Assembly (NCBI GenBank): GCA_964655245.1
Contig: CAZZLQ010000023.1
Coordinates: 1 to 34,104 of the forward strand
Reading direction: 5' to 3'
Origin: JBEIHI01 sp964655245
GTDB taxonomy: Bacteria > Bdellovibrionota > UBA2394
Length of the DNA: 34,104 bases
Part shown: piece after piece, positions 24,353 through 30,956 of the stretch
Position numbering within the stretch: position 1 is the stretch's first letter
Layout of the letters: every line of letters begins with the position of its first letter
Notes under the pieces: generated by a model
What the model was told of the DNA's origin: nothing
Seen by the model: the letters and a program-made list of their open reading frames with translations, nothing else
Database searches by the model: none
Position numbers and translations under genes: made by a program

Positions 24353-24377
24353 TCATAAACCCCTTCAAATTGCCGAT
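24353..24377 (+). promoter_or_regulatory. Flagellar (sigma-28-like) promoter candidate, flagellin gene 2
   Basis: TAAA (24356-24359), 12 nt, GCCGAT (24372-24377), identical to the element before flagellin gene 1. Preservation here, while the sequence just upstream has diverged, supports function. Confidence 0.5.
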
Positions 24378-24718
24378 GTCACAGTGAATGCGTGTGCTCA
24401 AAAAACCTACGGTGCTCTGCAGCGAAAGTGAGGATTAACGTTGCGTATTAATACCAACATCCCCTCACTCAATGCTCAGAGAAATCTGGGATCGATCTCG
24501 CGCGCCCTCAGCCGATCGCTTGAGCGACTGTCCTCAGGCTCACGCATCAACTCAGCCCGTGATGATGCCTCTGGATTGGCTGTGTCTCTCGGACTCAAAG
24601 CTCAAGCCAAGGGCCTCACACGTACCATTCAAAACATGAATGAAGCGTTTGGTTATCTCAACGCCGCTGATGGAGCTCTCCAAACTCAGATGGATCTCGT
24701 GCAGCGAATGCGAGAACT
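24353..24718 (+). repeat. 366-bp direct repeat, copy 2
   Basis: Partner of 22012-22377. It spans promoter, leader and the first 94 codons, which encode identical residues in both genes. Upstream of 24353 only short blocks such as AAAATTTATTGC are shared. Confidence 0.85.
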
Positions 24719-26588
24719 CGCAATTCAAGCCGCCAACGGAACACTTGCCCTCTCGGACCGATCGAATATTCAAGTGGAACTCGATCAACTCATGGCAGAG
24801 TTCAACCGTCTCAGCTCCGACTCTGCTTTCAATGGAGTCAATCTGCTGGATGGATCCTTAGAGAGTGTGAAGCTCCAGGTGGGAACCCAAAAGGGCAACA
24901 CCATCGATTGGGGCATTGAATCGAGCACAGAGACGGATGTTTTTACTGAGGACGTCACAACAAGTACGAAGCAGTTTAGCGTTAAGACGCCAAACATCTC
25001 TGGCGCTTTCGGGATTGGGCTGACAGATCTCATCGATCTCAACATGGACGGCGCCGAGGATGTCGTCGTCAATGATTTTACAACTGTGTCGGTTTTTCTG
25101 AATGATGGCGAGGGCAGCTTTCAGTTGAGTACTTCATTTAGCCTTTCGAACGCCGGAATGGAGAAAGGCGACTTCAATGGTGATGGCAACCAAGATCTCA
25201 TCTTTAACGCTGGCTCATCTCGAGTCGTCAAACTCAGTGATGGAAGTGGCGGCTTTTCAGGCACAGTGACCACCGCCGTTAATGCCAGCCAAGTGAATCT
25301 GCAGAAGATTGCTGACTTCAACAACGACGGCATTCTCGATATGCTCAACAGCGGAGCAACAACAGCCACTCTTCATCTTGGTAATGGCGCAGGAGGGTTC
25401 TCGGCAGCGCAAACGGCAAGCGTGGGAGGAGTTGGAAGTATTCTCAGTCTCGATGTGAACAACGATAACTATCTGGATTTGGTCATCAGCAGCGGGACTA
25501 GTCGTTTCATTTGGACGAGTTCAGCTTCGGGCGCTCTGACAGCAGGGTCAACACTGAGCAACGTCAACAGCTCAGCGAGTGCTGACAACATCGTAGACCT
25601 CAATGGAGATGGGTTCTTAGACTTTTTGTATCTGAACTCCACGAACTTCTCGACCATTGCATTTGGGAATTCAACCGCTACTGGGTTGACAGGAACATCG
25701 TTCAACTCTGCGATTTCCGGATACAACCAAGTCACAACAGGTGACATTGACGGCGACGGCGACAAGGATCCTATTTTTTCCAACGGAGCCGGAGCTGCGG
25801 TTCGATATCTCAACAACGGTGGAGCCCCAAGCACATGGTCTCGATCAAGCTTCAGTCTCGGCGGAAGCTCTTCAATTGTTCGCGTTGATGATTTCAACAA
25901 TGACGGCATTGACGATATCATTACAAACGACAGCGTCAGCGGACGTGTCTACCAACTGCAGGGTAGCTCGACGGGAACATTCACCACAGTAGCCACCCTG
26001 AACTGGCAGAATACGAGTACGTTCATCGATGACGTTAACAACGACGGCCTTCTCGATATGTACGGAACAGAAAATGATACCGGCAACATACTAATGGCCT
26101 GGAACTCTGGAGGTGTTCTATCTGGGTCATCTTCTAACAGCGCTGTCATGTTTGCGTATTACGCCCCTCTCATCGGCGATTTGAATGGAGATGGGTTCAA
26201 GGACTTCCTCCTCTGGGAAACAATCAGCGGCTTTGATTTCCAAGCTCGGATTCAAAACACGGTCACCAACACTGTGGCTGCGACTTTTGATTTGCAGACT
26301 CAGGAAAGTGCTTCGGATGCCCTTCAAATTCTTGATAACGCTGTTAACAACATCAGCGCTCGGCGAGCGGAGATTGGGGCTCTTCAGAATCGACTGGCCT
26401 CTGCCATCAGCGCGAATTCTTTGACGCAAGAAAATCTGATGAGCGCCTACAGTCAAATCGTCGACGCAGACATTGCTCAGGAAACCGCGGAACTCACTCG
26501 CTCGCAAATTCAACAGCAAGCGGCCGCTTCGGTGCTTGGACAAGCCAATGTTTCGATGCAAATGGCTCTCCAACTCCTTAATCTCTAG
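24441..26588 (+). CDS. Flagellin with an inserted array of nine FG-GAP/VCBS-type repeats (gene 2)
   Basis: A 715-residue tandem paralogue. Residues 1-94 are identical to gene 1; the C-terminal D1/D0 region (about 615-715, ISARRAEIGALQNRL to MQMALQLLNL) is similar but clearly diverged. The insert again has nine repeats, with calcium-loop motifs DLNMDG, DFNGDG, DFNNDG, DVNNDN, DLNGDG, DIDGDG, DFNNDG, DVNNDG and DLNGDG near 199, 244, 292, 338, 386, 435, 484, 531 and 580. The fourth ends in Asn rather than Gly. Repeat number and register match gene 1, so the array existed before duplication and then diverged freely. TTG start with AGTGAGGA, as in gene 1. Both genes have their own promoter. Confidence 0.92.
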   Translation: MRINTNIPSLNAQRNLGSISRALSRSLERLSSGSRINSARDDASGLAVSLGLKAQAKGLTRTIQNMNEAFGYLNAADGALQTQMDLVQRMRELAIQAANGTLALSDRSNIQVELDQLMAEFNRLSSDSAFNGVNLLDGSLESVKLQVGTQKGNTIDWGIESSTETDVFTEDVTTSTKQFSVKTPNISGAFGIGLTDLIDLNMDGAEDVVVNDFTTVSVFLNDGEGSFQLSTSFSLSNAGMEKGDFNGDGNQDLIFNAGSSRVVKLSDGSGGFSGTVTTAVNASQVNLQKIADFNNDGILDMLNSGATTATLHLGNGAGGFSAAQTASVGGVGSILSLDVNNDNYLDLVISSGTSRFIWTSSASGALTAGSTLSNVNSSASADNIVDLNGDGFLDFLYLNSTNFSTIAFGNSTATGLTGTSFNSAISGYNQVTTGDIDGDGDKDPIFSNGAGAAVRYLNNGGAPSTWSRSSFSLGGSSSIVRVDDFNNDGIDDIITNDSVSGRVYQLQGSSTGTFTTVATLNWQNTSTFIDDVNNDGLLDMYGTENDTGNILMAWNSGGVLSGSSSNSAVMFAYYAPLIGDLNGDGFKDFLLWETISGFDFQARIQNTVTNTVAATFDLQTQESASDALQILDNAVNNISARRAEIGALQNRLASAISANSLTQENLMSAYSQIVDADIAQETAELTRSQIQQQAAASVLGQANVSMQMALQLLNL

Positions 26589-26615
26589 GCCGAGCACCAA
26601 CGTTAGCGTCTGGAG

Positions 26616-26632
26616 TCGGCAAAGACTGCCGA
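26616..26632 (+). terminator. Hairpin after flagellin gene 2
   Basis: TCGGCA-AAGAC-TGCCGA, a perfect 6-bp stem 27 nt after the flagellin stop and 34 nt before the next start. No T-run follows. It may limit read-through into the cNMP-domain gene or stabilise the flagellin mRNA. Confidence 0.4.
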
Positions 26633-26666
26633 TTGTGAGACCGGCAAAGCCATGATCCAATAAAGC

Positions 26667-27113
26667 ATGCAAACTTCAAACTGGCCCTGGCGCCTCAGCG
26701 AAAAAGCCCAAGAGAAACTTCAAGCGAAGACTCAAAACCTTAAGCTCCAAAGTGGCGCTGTCGTTTACAAAGAGGGCGAAACGTCAGACATGGTTTTCAA
26801 AGTTCTGAGCGGCCAAATCAAAGTCTTCAAAACAACTAAAACAGGACAAGAGATTCCTTTGTATTTCATTGAAGCAGGTCAGGTCTGCCCACTCGCGCTG
26901 CAAAGCTGTCTGATGTGGAAACCGGCTATGGCATCCGCCGTGGCAACCGAAGAAACTGAAATTGCCTGCATACCGGCCGCGGATTTTGCACAAATGCTGA
27001 CGATTCAAGAGGAAGCTCTCAACGACATCCTCAACTTTGTCGGCGAAAATTTGAAGGCGATTGAAGAAGCGTTTCGAAGTGTTTCGCAGAATCGATCGAC
27101 GAAATTAAACTAA
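26667..27113 (+). CDS. Cyclic-nucleotide-binding-domain protein without DNA-binding domain
   Basis: A 148-residue protein consisting of one Crp/Fnr-type sensor domain: the beta-roll opening LQSGAVVYKEGETSDMVFKV, LSGQIKVFKTTKTGQEIPL, and a C-terminal helix DILNFVGENLKAIEEAF. The region VCPLALQSCLMWKPAMASAVA is typical of Crp-like regulators, with two Cys, but the usual PRETVGR-type nucleotide pocket is not clear and the HTH is missing: the protein ends where the dimer helix would begin. It might act by protein contact or as a redox or ligand sensor. It directly follows the flagellin genes on the same strand, suggesting a motility link, though a hairpin separates them. Confidence 0.75.
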   Translation: MQTSNWPWRLSEKAQEKLQAKTQNLKLQSGAVVYKEGETSDMVFKVLSGQIKVFKTTKTGQEIPLYFIEAGQVCPLALQSCLMWKPAMASAVATEETEIACIPAADFAQMLTIQEEALNDILNFVGENLKAIEEAFRSVSQNRSTKLN

Positions 27114-27399
27114 GACGCAATCTTAGAGCGGCCTCGATGAGGCCCGCAAGTGGTTGGAATCCCTCACCAATTTACATAAGACGTTAAGGAATCAACTCAA
27201 CTCCCACCCGATAGACTTTCTGCGTTTAGGCTTTGACGAGTCTAGGTTCCTACCCTATTTTCAAAGGTCTCAACCGAGGGCGGTTAGCTCAGTTGTCGGA
27301 CCGAAGGTCCGCGACTAAATAGCGAGCGCCTCGCGCTCTAACCAACAAGAGTCAGTGTTGGTTGGCAGCATGGTTTCTCAAAATATCTGACTCATCCGA
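27114..27399. other. Intergenic region before tRNA-Val
   Basis: No gene is visible. A strong hairpin GGCCTC-GAT-GAGGCC at 27130-27144 lies 16 nt after the stop of the cNMP-domain gene and may terminate it. The second half holds the broken tRNA copy and several short hairpins described separately. Confidence 0.5.
27274..27346 (+). pseudogene. Broken 5' copy of tRNA-Val with an apparent inversion
   Basis: 27274-27295 repeats the 22 bp that begin 4 nt before the intact tRNA (27396-27417), including its first 18 nt. The copy then departs into hairpins CGGACC-GAA-GGTCCG (27297-27311) and GCGAG-CGC-CTCGC (27322-27334). CGCTCTAACCAAC (27334-27346) is the exact reverse complement of tRNA positions 27414-27426. 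Inverting 27292-27346, bounded by GTTG and CAAC, would restore 27 continuous nt of the tRNA. There is no anticodon arm, so it cannot be a working tRNA. Confidence 0.7.
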
Positions 27400-27476
27400 G
27401 GGCGGTTAGCTCAGTTGGTTAGAGCGCCACGTTGACATCGTGGAGGTCGGTGGTTCGAGTCCACTACCGCCCACCA
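27400..27476 (+). tRNA. tRNA-Val(GAC), CCA encoded
   Basis: A complete 77-nt cloverleaf: acceptor GGGCGGT with ACCGCCC (7 of 7 pairs), D arm with TAGCTCAGTTGGTTAGA, anticodon stem CCACG/CGTGG with loop TTGACAT giving anticodon GAC at 27434-27436 (reads GUC, valine), T arm with TTCGAGT loop, then A and CCA. Six T residues follow at 27477-27482. The end of the antisense hydrolase gene overlaps the last 13 nt. Confidence 0.97.
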
Positions 27477-28432
27477 TTTTTTATAAGCATCGAAAGAATC
27501 CGACTGCAGGTTTGAAACTGCTGCGATCGAGTGCGCTTGCTTCGAAACACAAACGCTGCGTGATCAAGCCCAACAAGGCTAATGCGCGAAACTCCGGGAA
27601 TCTGCATGCTTCGATGAGGAACAACACCATCACTTCGAATCCCCTTCCACTGCATGAGCTTTCGAAAAATCTCAAAGACTCGCAAACTGAATCGACGCTC
27701 ATCATAGGTCGTCAGCGTAACGGCGGGGTGAGATTTCAAGACCCTCTCAATCTCAGGAGCATTTTGCCTCATCCAGGCCTGTCGGCGTCGCGCGGAGAGA
27801 GACTTTGTCGACTGCCAAATCCCATAGAGGCGTTTCTTGATTGATTCAGGTAACAATCGCGTACGAAGCAAAAACCGATCCCAGCCGTCTTCAACATGGG
27901 GATCCAGTTTTGCCGAAGAAAAGAAATCCGCCACAAACGTGCCATAGAAGGGCGATTGAATAAAAATCACACCAAAGACCTTGGACCTCAACTGAGGCGA
28001 TTGAATCAAGGCCTCCAAAACTTCAACGCCACCTCGACTGTGCGCAATCAACAACACTGGCTTAATCGAAGTCTCAATCTCACCCGCAATTCTCTGCGCA
28101 TTCAACGCACTCGATTCATCCGAGCGAGTCTGCACCGTAGAGTGAGAAATCCCCGAATCAGAAAGCCAATCTCGAACAGGATCCAGATAGCCCTTAAACC
28201 ATTCATGAAAAAAACCTGGAACCAAAACCGCGTGAACTGAATCCGACACATCCGGCGATGAAGCGGGATCCAGCGCTTCAAAATCCTCAGTGGCATCCGG
28301 CCCCATCCATTGAAGAGATTCATAAGGAGTGACATCTTGTATATCGCGTGCCTCAACGGACGCACTGACAAGGATCAAGACCCACGCAACGGTAAAAGCT
28401 CGCAAAACCCTTGGCACGCCCCTCAATAGCAC
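27464..28432 (-). CDS. Exported alpha/beta-hydrolase (lipase/esterase-like)
   Basis: A 322-residue protein with a hydrophobic signal-like N terminus (VLRAFTVAWVLILVSASVEA). The hydrolase features are an early strand HAVLVPGFFHEW (oxyanion region), the nucleophile elbow AHSRGGVEVL with its Ser, and a late DGVVPHRS plus LDHAAFVF, whose Asp and His complete a plausible triad. Similar proteins act on lipids or esters in the periplasm or outside. The start is uncertain: GTG at 28432 lies 16 bp after the kinase stop, while the open frame extends to 28657 inside the kinase gene. The TAG stop lies inside the tRNA-Val T arm on the opposite strand. Confidence 0.75.
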   Translation of the reverse strand: MLLRGVPRVLRAFTVAWVLILVSASVEARDIQDVTPYESLQWMGPDATEDFEALDPASSPDVSDSVHAVLVPGFFHEWFKGYLDPVRDWLSDSGISHSTVQTRSDESSALNAQRIAGEIETSIKPVLLIAHSRGGVEVLEALIQSPQLRSKVFGVIFIQSPFYGTFVADFFSSAKLDPHVEDGWDRFLLRTRLLPESIKKRLYGIWQSTKSLSARRRQAWMRQNAPEIERVLKSHPAVTLTTYDERRFSLRVFEIFRKLMQWKGIRSDGVVPHRSMQIPGVSRISLVGLDHAAFVFRSKRTRSQQFQTCSRILSMLIKNGGR

Positions 28433-28448
28433 ACTTCTCGGCAGGCTG

Positions 28449-29630
28449 CTATTGGCCGGTGGATTTGACCAGAGGGAGCCAAACGAGGAAGGTCGTCCCC
28501 TCTCCTTCTTTGGATTTAAAAGAGATCTCGCCACCCATCTTTTGAATAATTCGCTGGGTGATTGCCAATCCCAACCCCGTGCCCGAATCGGCCTTCTTCG
28601 TGGTAAAGAAGGGTTGAAAGATCTTGGGCTGGACCTCCGCAGGGATGCCCTGACCATGATCTGTCACACTCAACACCACACAGTTTTCATCCTGCCGTTG
28701 GAGCTCAATCAGAATGGTCCGATCCGAGGTACCTTCCGTTGCGTGCCGAGCGTTTGAGAGAAGATTCATCAGCACCTGCTGCATCTCACCCGGAACACCT
28801 TTGACGTCAAATGAGGGCTGATCGCGATTATAGACAATATCGATTTTCTGCTTCTTAAAAATCTCTTCTGCCAAATCCAATGTCTGGAGAATCACATTGG
28901 ACAACGAATAAACTTCTTCATCGTCCTTATCCACTCGAGAATAAGTTCTCAGAGCTTGAATGATTTCTTTAATCCGCTGATGAGCTCGCTTCTGCTTATG
29001 GAGATACTCTGCAATTTTGGGATTCTCCATCTTCTCTTTTGCGAGCAGATTTTCCAGCATCTCTCCCAAACCGATGCTCAAGAAGAGTGGATTATTGATC
29101 TCGTGAGCAATGCCCGCAACTAACTCACCGATGGAGGCCAACTTACTCTGATGTTGTGTCATGCGCCGCTGCTCTTCAAGCTCTGCCTCGTATCGAGAGA
29201 CCTCTAGCGCGCGAATGGTATTCTGCTGCTCTTTTAGAACATCTTTGAGAACCAAGAAGTCTGTCATCTGACAAGCAGGATGTCGCATCAACGAAGTGAG
29301 GTGTCGGGTCTGAATCTCTTCAAGCCTTGAAAGTGTAGGCCAACCCACAAGTAAGATCTCATCACCAATCAAATAAGCGTTAAAACGAAAATTGAGAGAT
29401 AGCTTGATCAGCCGAATGTGGAGAATACGATTGACGAGCATCTTATGGGGAGAATCTTTCGCAAGATCAACGACGGGCTGCAAAAACTCAAAACATTCTT
29501 TGAACGCTGCTTCACCGCATTTCTGCGATTGAAAATACTCTGACGCCTCATTAACTCTGTAATGCTGATCAATGACGAGCCAAAACGGTGAAAGAGAGTC
29601 GAGATCAATAGTGATGGCACGCTGAACCAT
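28449..29630 (-). CDS. H-NOX-associated histidine kinase with HNOBA sensor domain
   Basis: A 393-residue cytoplasmic kinase. Residues 1-125 fit the HNOBA domain, the PAS-like partner of H-NOX proteins (SPFWLVIDQHYRVNEASE; LLVGWPTLSRLEEIQ; LKDVLKEQQ), followed by a coiled coil to about 165. The kinase core has H-box GIAHEINNPL with His176, N-box MNLLSNARHA (288-297), G1 TDHGQG (323-328) and G2 GTGLGLAI (350-357). In known pairs the H-NOX protein inhibits or releases its kinase when it binds NO. The gene starts 5 bp after the H-NOX stop, so they are one operon. The phosphate most likely goes to the divergent receiver protein at 30260. Confidence 0.9.
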   Translation of the reverse strand: MVQRAITIDLDSLSPFWLVIDQHYRVNEASEYFQSQKCGEAAFKECFEFLQPVVDLAKDSPHKMLVNRILHIRLIKLSLNFRFNAYLIGDEILLVGWPTLSRLEEIQTRHLTSLMRHPACQMTDFLVLKDVLKEQQNTIRALEVSRYEAELEEQRRMTQHQSKLASIGELVAGIAHEINNPLFLSIGLGEMLENLLAKEKMENPKIAEYLHKQKRAHQRIKEIIQALRTYSRVDKDDEEVYSLSNVILQTLDLAEEIFKKQKIDIVYNRDQPSFDVKGVPGEMQQVLMNLLSNARHATEGTSDRTILIELQRQDENCVVLSVTDHGQGIPAEVQPKIFQPFFTTKKADSGTGLGLAITQRIIQKMGGEISFKSKEGEGTTFLVWLPLVKSTGQ

Positions 29631-29635
29631 GAGAT

Positions 29636-30175
29636 TTAGTACTGCACAAGAAAGACGGCCGATTCACCATGGGTCGCTTCGCCCATCTGGACTTGGCACT
29701 GTTGCTCAAACAAATCAAAAATTCCCTTCAAAAGACCAACAACAAAGTGCTCCAACCCCATATCTCGCTGGCTTTTGTAGTGTACCTTGATTTCGCGATC
29801 AGAAATCCGAGTCACCCAAAACGATGGGGCTTTGAGATGTTCAAAGGAAAGCTGCAATCGAGAGTGAAGAGAATCCAGAGATTCAATAAGTTCCACTGGG
29901 CTTGAAGCGAATGACGTGAGCACCGATCGATACTCTGATTTTTTCGCATAGCCGATCCAGTACTTACCAAAATTTTCGAGAACAGTGGCTGCAGGGAGAT
30001 TTGTCTTTTCGCAGACCAATCCGACCAAATCCGCAGTTACTTTATCGTCATACTGAGCAAATGCGCTAAAACCCGACGGGTCGAGCTTCAACTTCTGGCA
30101 GAATTCCGTCCAGGTCTCCTTGCCAAGATTTTCTGTAATCATCCCCTTCACTGCCTGATTGACCATCCCGTACAT
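29636..30175 (-). CDS. H-NOX heme nitric oxide/oxygen sensor
   Basis: A 179-residue heme protein. It opens with MYGMVNQAV, the standard H-NOX start, has the proximal heme ligand His104 in DSLHSRL, and the propionate-binding YxSxR motif as YKSQR (133-137). Length is typical of stand-alone bacterial H-NOX proteins, which sense NO at picomolar to nanomolar levels. ATG at 30175 has GGAGG 6 nt before it; the TTG two codons upstream is not needed. It leads an operon with the HNOBA kinase and is divergent from a response regulator, so the full sensor-kinase-receiver chain is present. Confidence 0.93.
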   Translation of the reverse strand: MYGMVNQAVKGMITENLGKETWTEFCQKLKLDPSGFSAFAQYDDKVTADLVGLVCEKTNLPAATVLENFGKYWIGYAKKSEYRSVLTSFASSPVELIESLDSLHSRLQLSFEHLKAPSFWVTRISDREIKVHYKSQRDMGLEHFVVGLLKGIFDLFEQQCQVQMGEATHGESAVFLVQY

Positions 30176-30220
30176 TAACAACCTCCGTCTGATGTATATT
30201 TTTGTTGACGCATTTTGAGA

Positions 30221-30230
30221 TGTCTAGACA
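30221..30230. promoter_or_regulatory. Perfect 10-bp palindrome between the divergent H-NOX and receiver genes
   Basis: TGTCTAGACA lies between the divergent start codons and could be an operator for both. Its role is unproven; one 10-bp palindrome in a short region is not strong evidence. Confidence 0.3.
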
Positions 30231-30259
30231 AAGCTGATATTCTTTCTCAAACTATTGGG

Positions 30260-30676
30260 GTGAAGATTCCTTATCAATTGCGTCATGTCGTCGTCGTGGA
30301 CGATGAAACGGATTTGCTAACGATGATCGAGGACTATCTCGAGGGTATTGGAATTCCTCAGATCGCCTGCTTCTCTGCAGCTCAAGATGCCTACAATTAC
30401 TGTGTCAAACAAATCGGCGGGCGGTCGATGCCATCGGTGATTGTCAGCGATCTTTCGATGCCCAAGATGAATGGCATTGAGTTTTTGGAGAAGCTCAAGA
30501 AGAACGACTTTCTCAAAGAGGTTCCGTTTATCCTGATCACGGCCTTTGGCGAAGAAGTGAAGGTTCGAGAAGCCATTCAGGCTGGAGCTCGAGATGTTTT
30601 GACAAAACCTTTTGAGCTGTCATTTCTGAGCGAGCGACTCTGCGCCGTGTTTGAAAAGAAACAGAACACTCGATAG
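30260..30676 (+). CDS. Single-domain response regulator (CheY-like receiver)
   Basis: A 138-residue receiver with acidic pocket VVVVDDETDLL, phosphoacceptor Asp in VIVSDLSMPKMNG, switch Thr in LITAFG and conserved Lys in LTKPFE. There is no output domain, so it must signal by protein contact, as CheY does, or pass phosphate on. GTG at 30260 is preferred because the receiver fold begins a few residues later; TTG at 30215 is an alternative. Neither has a strong ribosome site. Its divergence from the H-NOX/HNOBA-kinase operon makes it the probable target of that kinase. Confidence 0.88.
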   Translation: MKIPYQLRHVVVVDDETDLLTMIEDYLEGIGIPQIACFSAAQDAYNYCVKQIGGRSMPSVIVSDLSMPKMNGIEFLEKLKKNDFLKEVPFILITAFGEEVKVREAIQAGARDVLTKPFELSFLSERLCAVFEKKQNTR

Positions 30677-30690
30677 ATAGAACGAGAGTC

Positions 30691-30873
30691 TTAGGGCTGC
30701 TTCGCCCTTTCATACTTCTCCGTGGTCGCGGAAAAACTCCAGCCTTGCCCAAGAGAGTCTTCCCCAAAATCGAGCGACAAAAAACGGCTGTCCACTTGAA
30801 TGGGGACACGCCAGTAACAAAAAACCAGAGTCATTCCGCTCGCTGAATCGTGGCAATCGGATTGCAAAAGCAT
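30691..30873 (-). CDS. Possible 60-residue protein or 3' gene remnant
   Basis: An open frame whose translation reads like genuine protein, with SDCHDSASGMTLVFCYW near the start and DFGEDSLGQGWSFSATTE near the end. It is convergent with the receiver gene, 14 bp away. The frame stays open further upstream, antisense to the cysteine-rich gene at 30957, and the sigma-54-type promoter of that gene lies on its opposite strand. It may be a truncated older gene. No ribosome site was found, so confidence is low. Confidence 0.3.
   Translation of the reverse strand: MLLQSDCHDSASGMTLVFCYWRVPIQVDSRFLSLDFGEDSLGQGWSFSATTEKYERAKQP
30693..30708 (+). terminator. Hairpin after the response regulator
   Basis: AGGGC-TGCTTC-GCCCT followed by TTT, 17 nt after the receiver stop. 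A short T-run makes it a weak intrinsic terminator that could serve both convergent frames. Confidence 0.45.
30851..30866 (+). promoter_or_regulatory. Sigma-54-type promoter of the cysteine-rich exported operon
   Basis: TGGCAATCGGATTGCA: TGGCA at -24, 10 bases between GG and GC, ATTGCA at -12. Predicted start near 30877, leaving an 80-nt leader that contains AGGAGCGGCA (also seen in the lipoprotein leaders) and a stable hairpin before the ATG at 30957. Confidence 0.65.
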
Positions 30874-30903
30874 AGTGCGTTCAACAGGAGCGGCAGAGCG
30901 CAT

Positions 30904-30920
30904 CGGCAAATGGTTTGCCG
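30904..30920 (+). promoter_or_regulatory. Leader hairpin before the cysteine-rich operon
   Basis: CGGCAAA-TGG-TTTGCCG, a perfect 7-bp stem with a 3-nt loop in the predicted 5' leader. An ATG at 30910 within it opens a 16-codon frame whose TGA (30958-30960) overlaps the next ATG (30957), so a leader peptide is possible, though it lacks a properly spaced ribosome site. Confidence 0.4.
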
Positions 30921-30956
30921 ACTCAATGCTAAGCCAGCCAACAGAAGGAAAAAACC

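Noticed and set aside
27274..27346. Second functional tRNA upstream of tRNA-Val
   Set aside because: Only 18 nt of the 5' end match; there is no anticodon arm, T arm or acceptor 3' strand.
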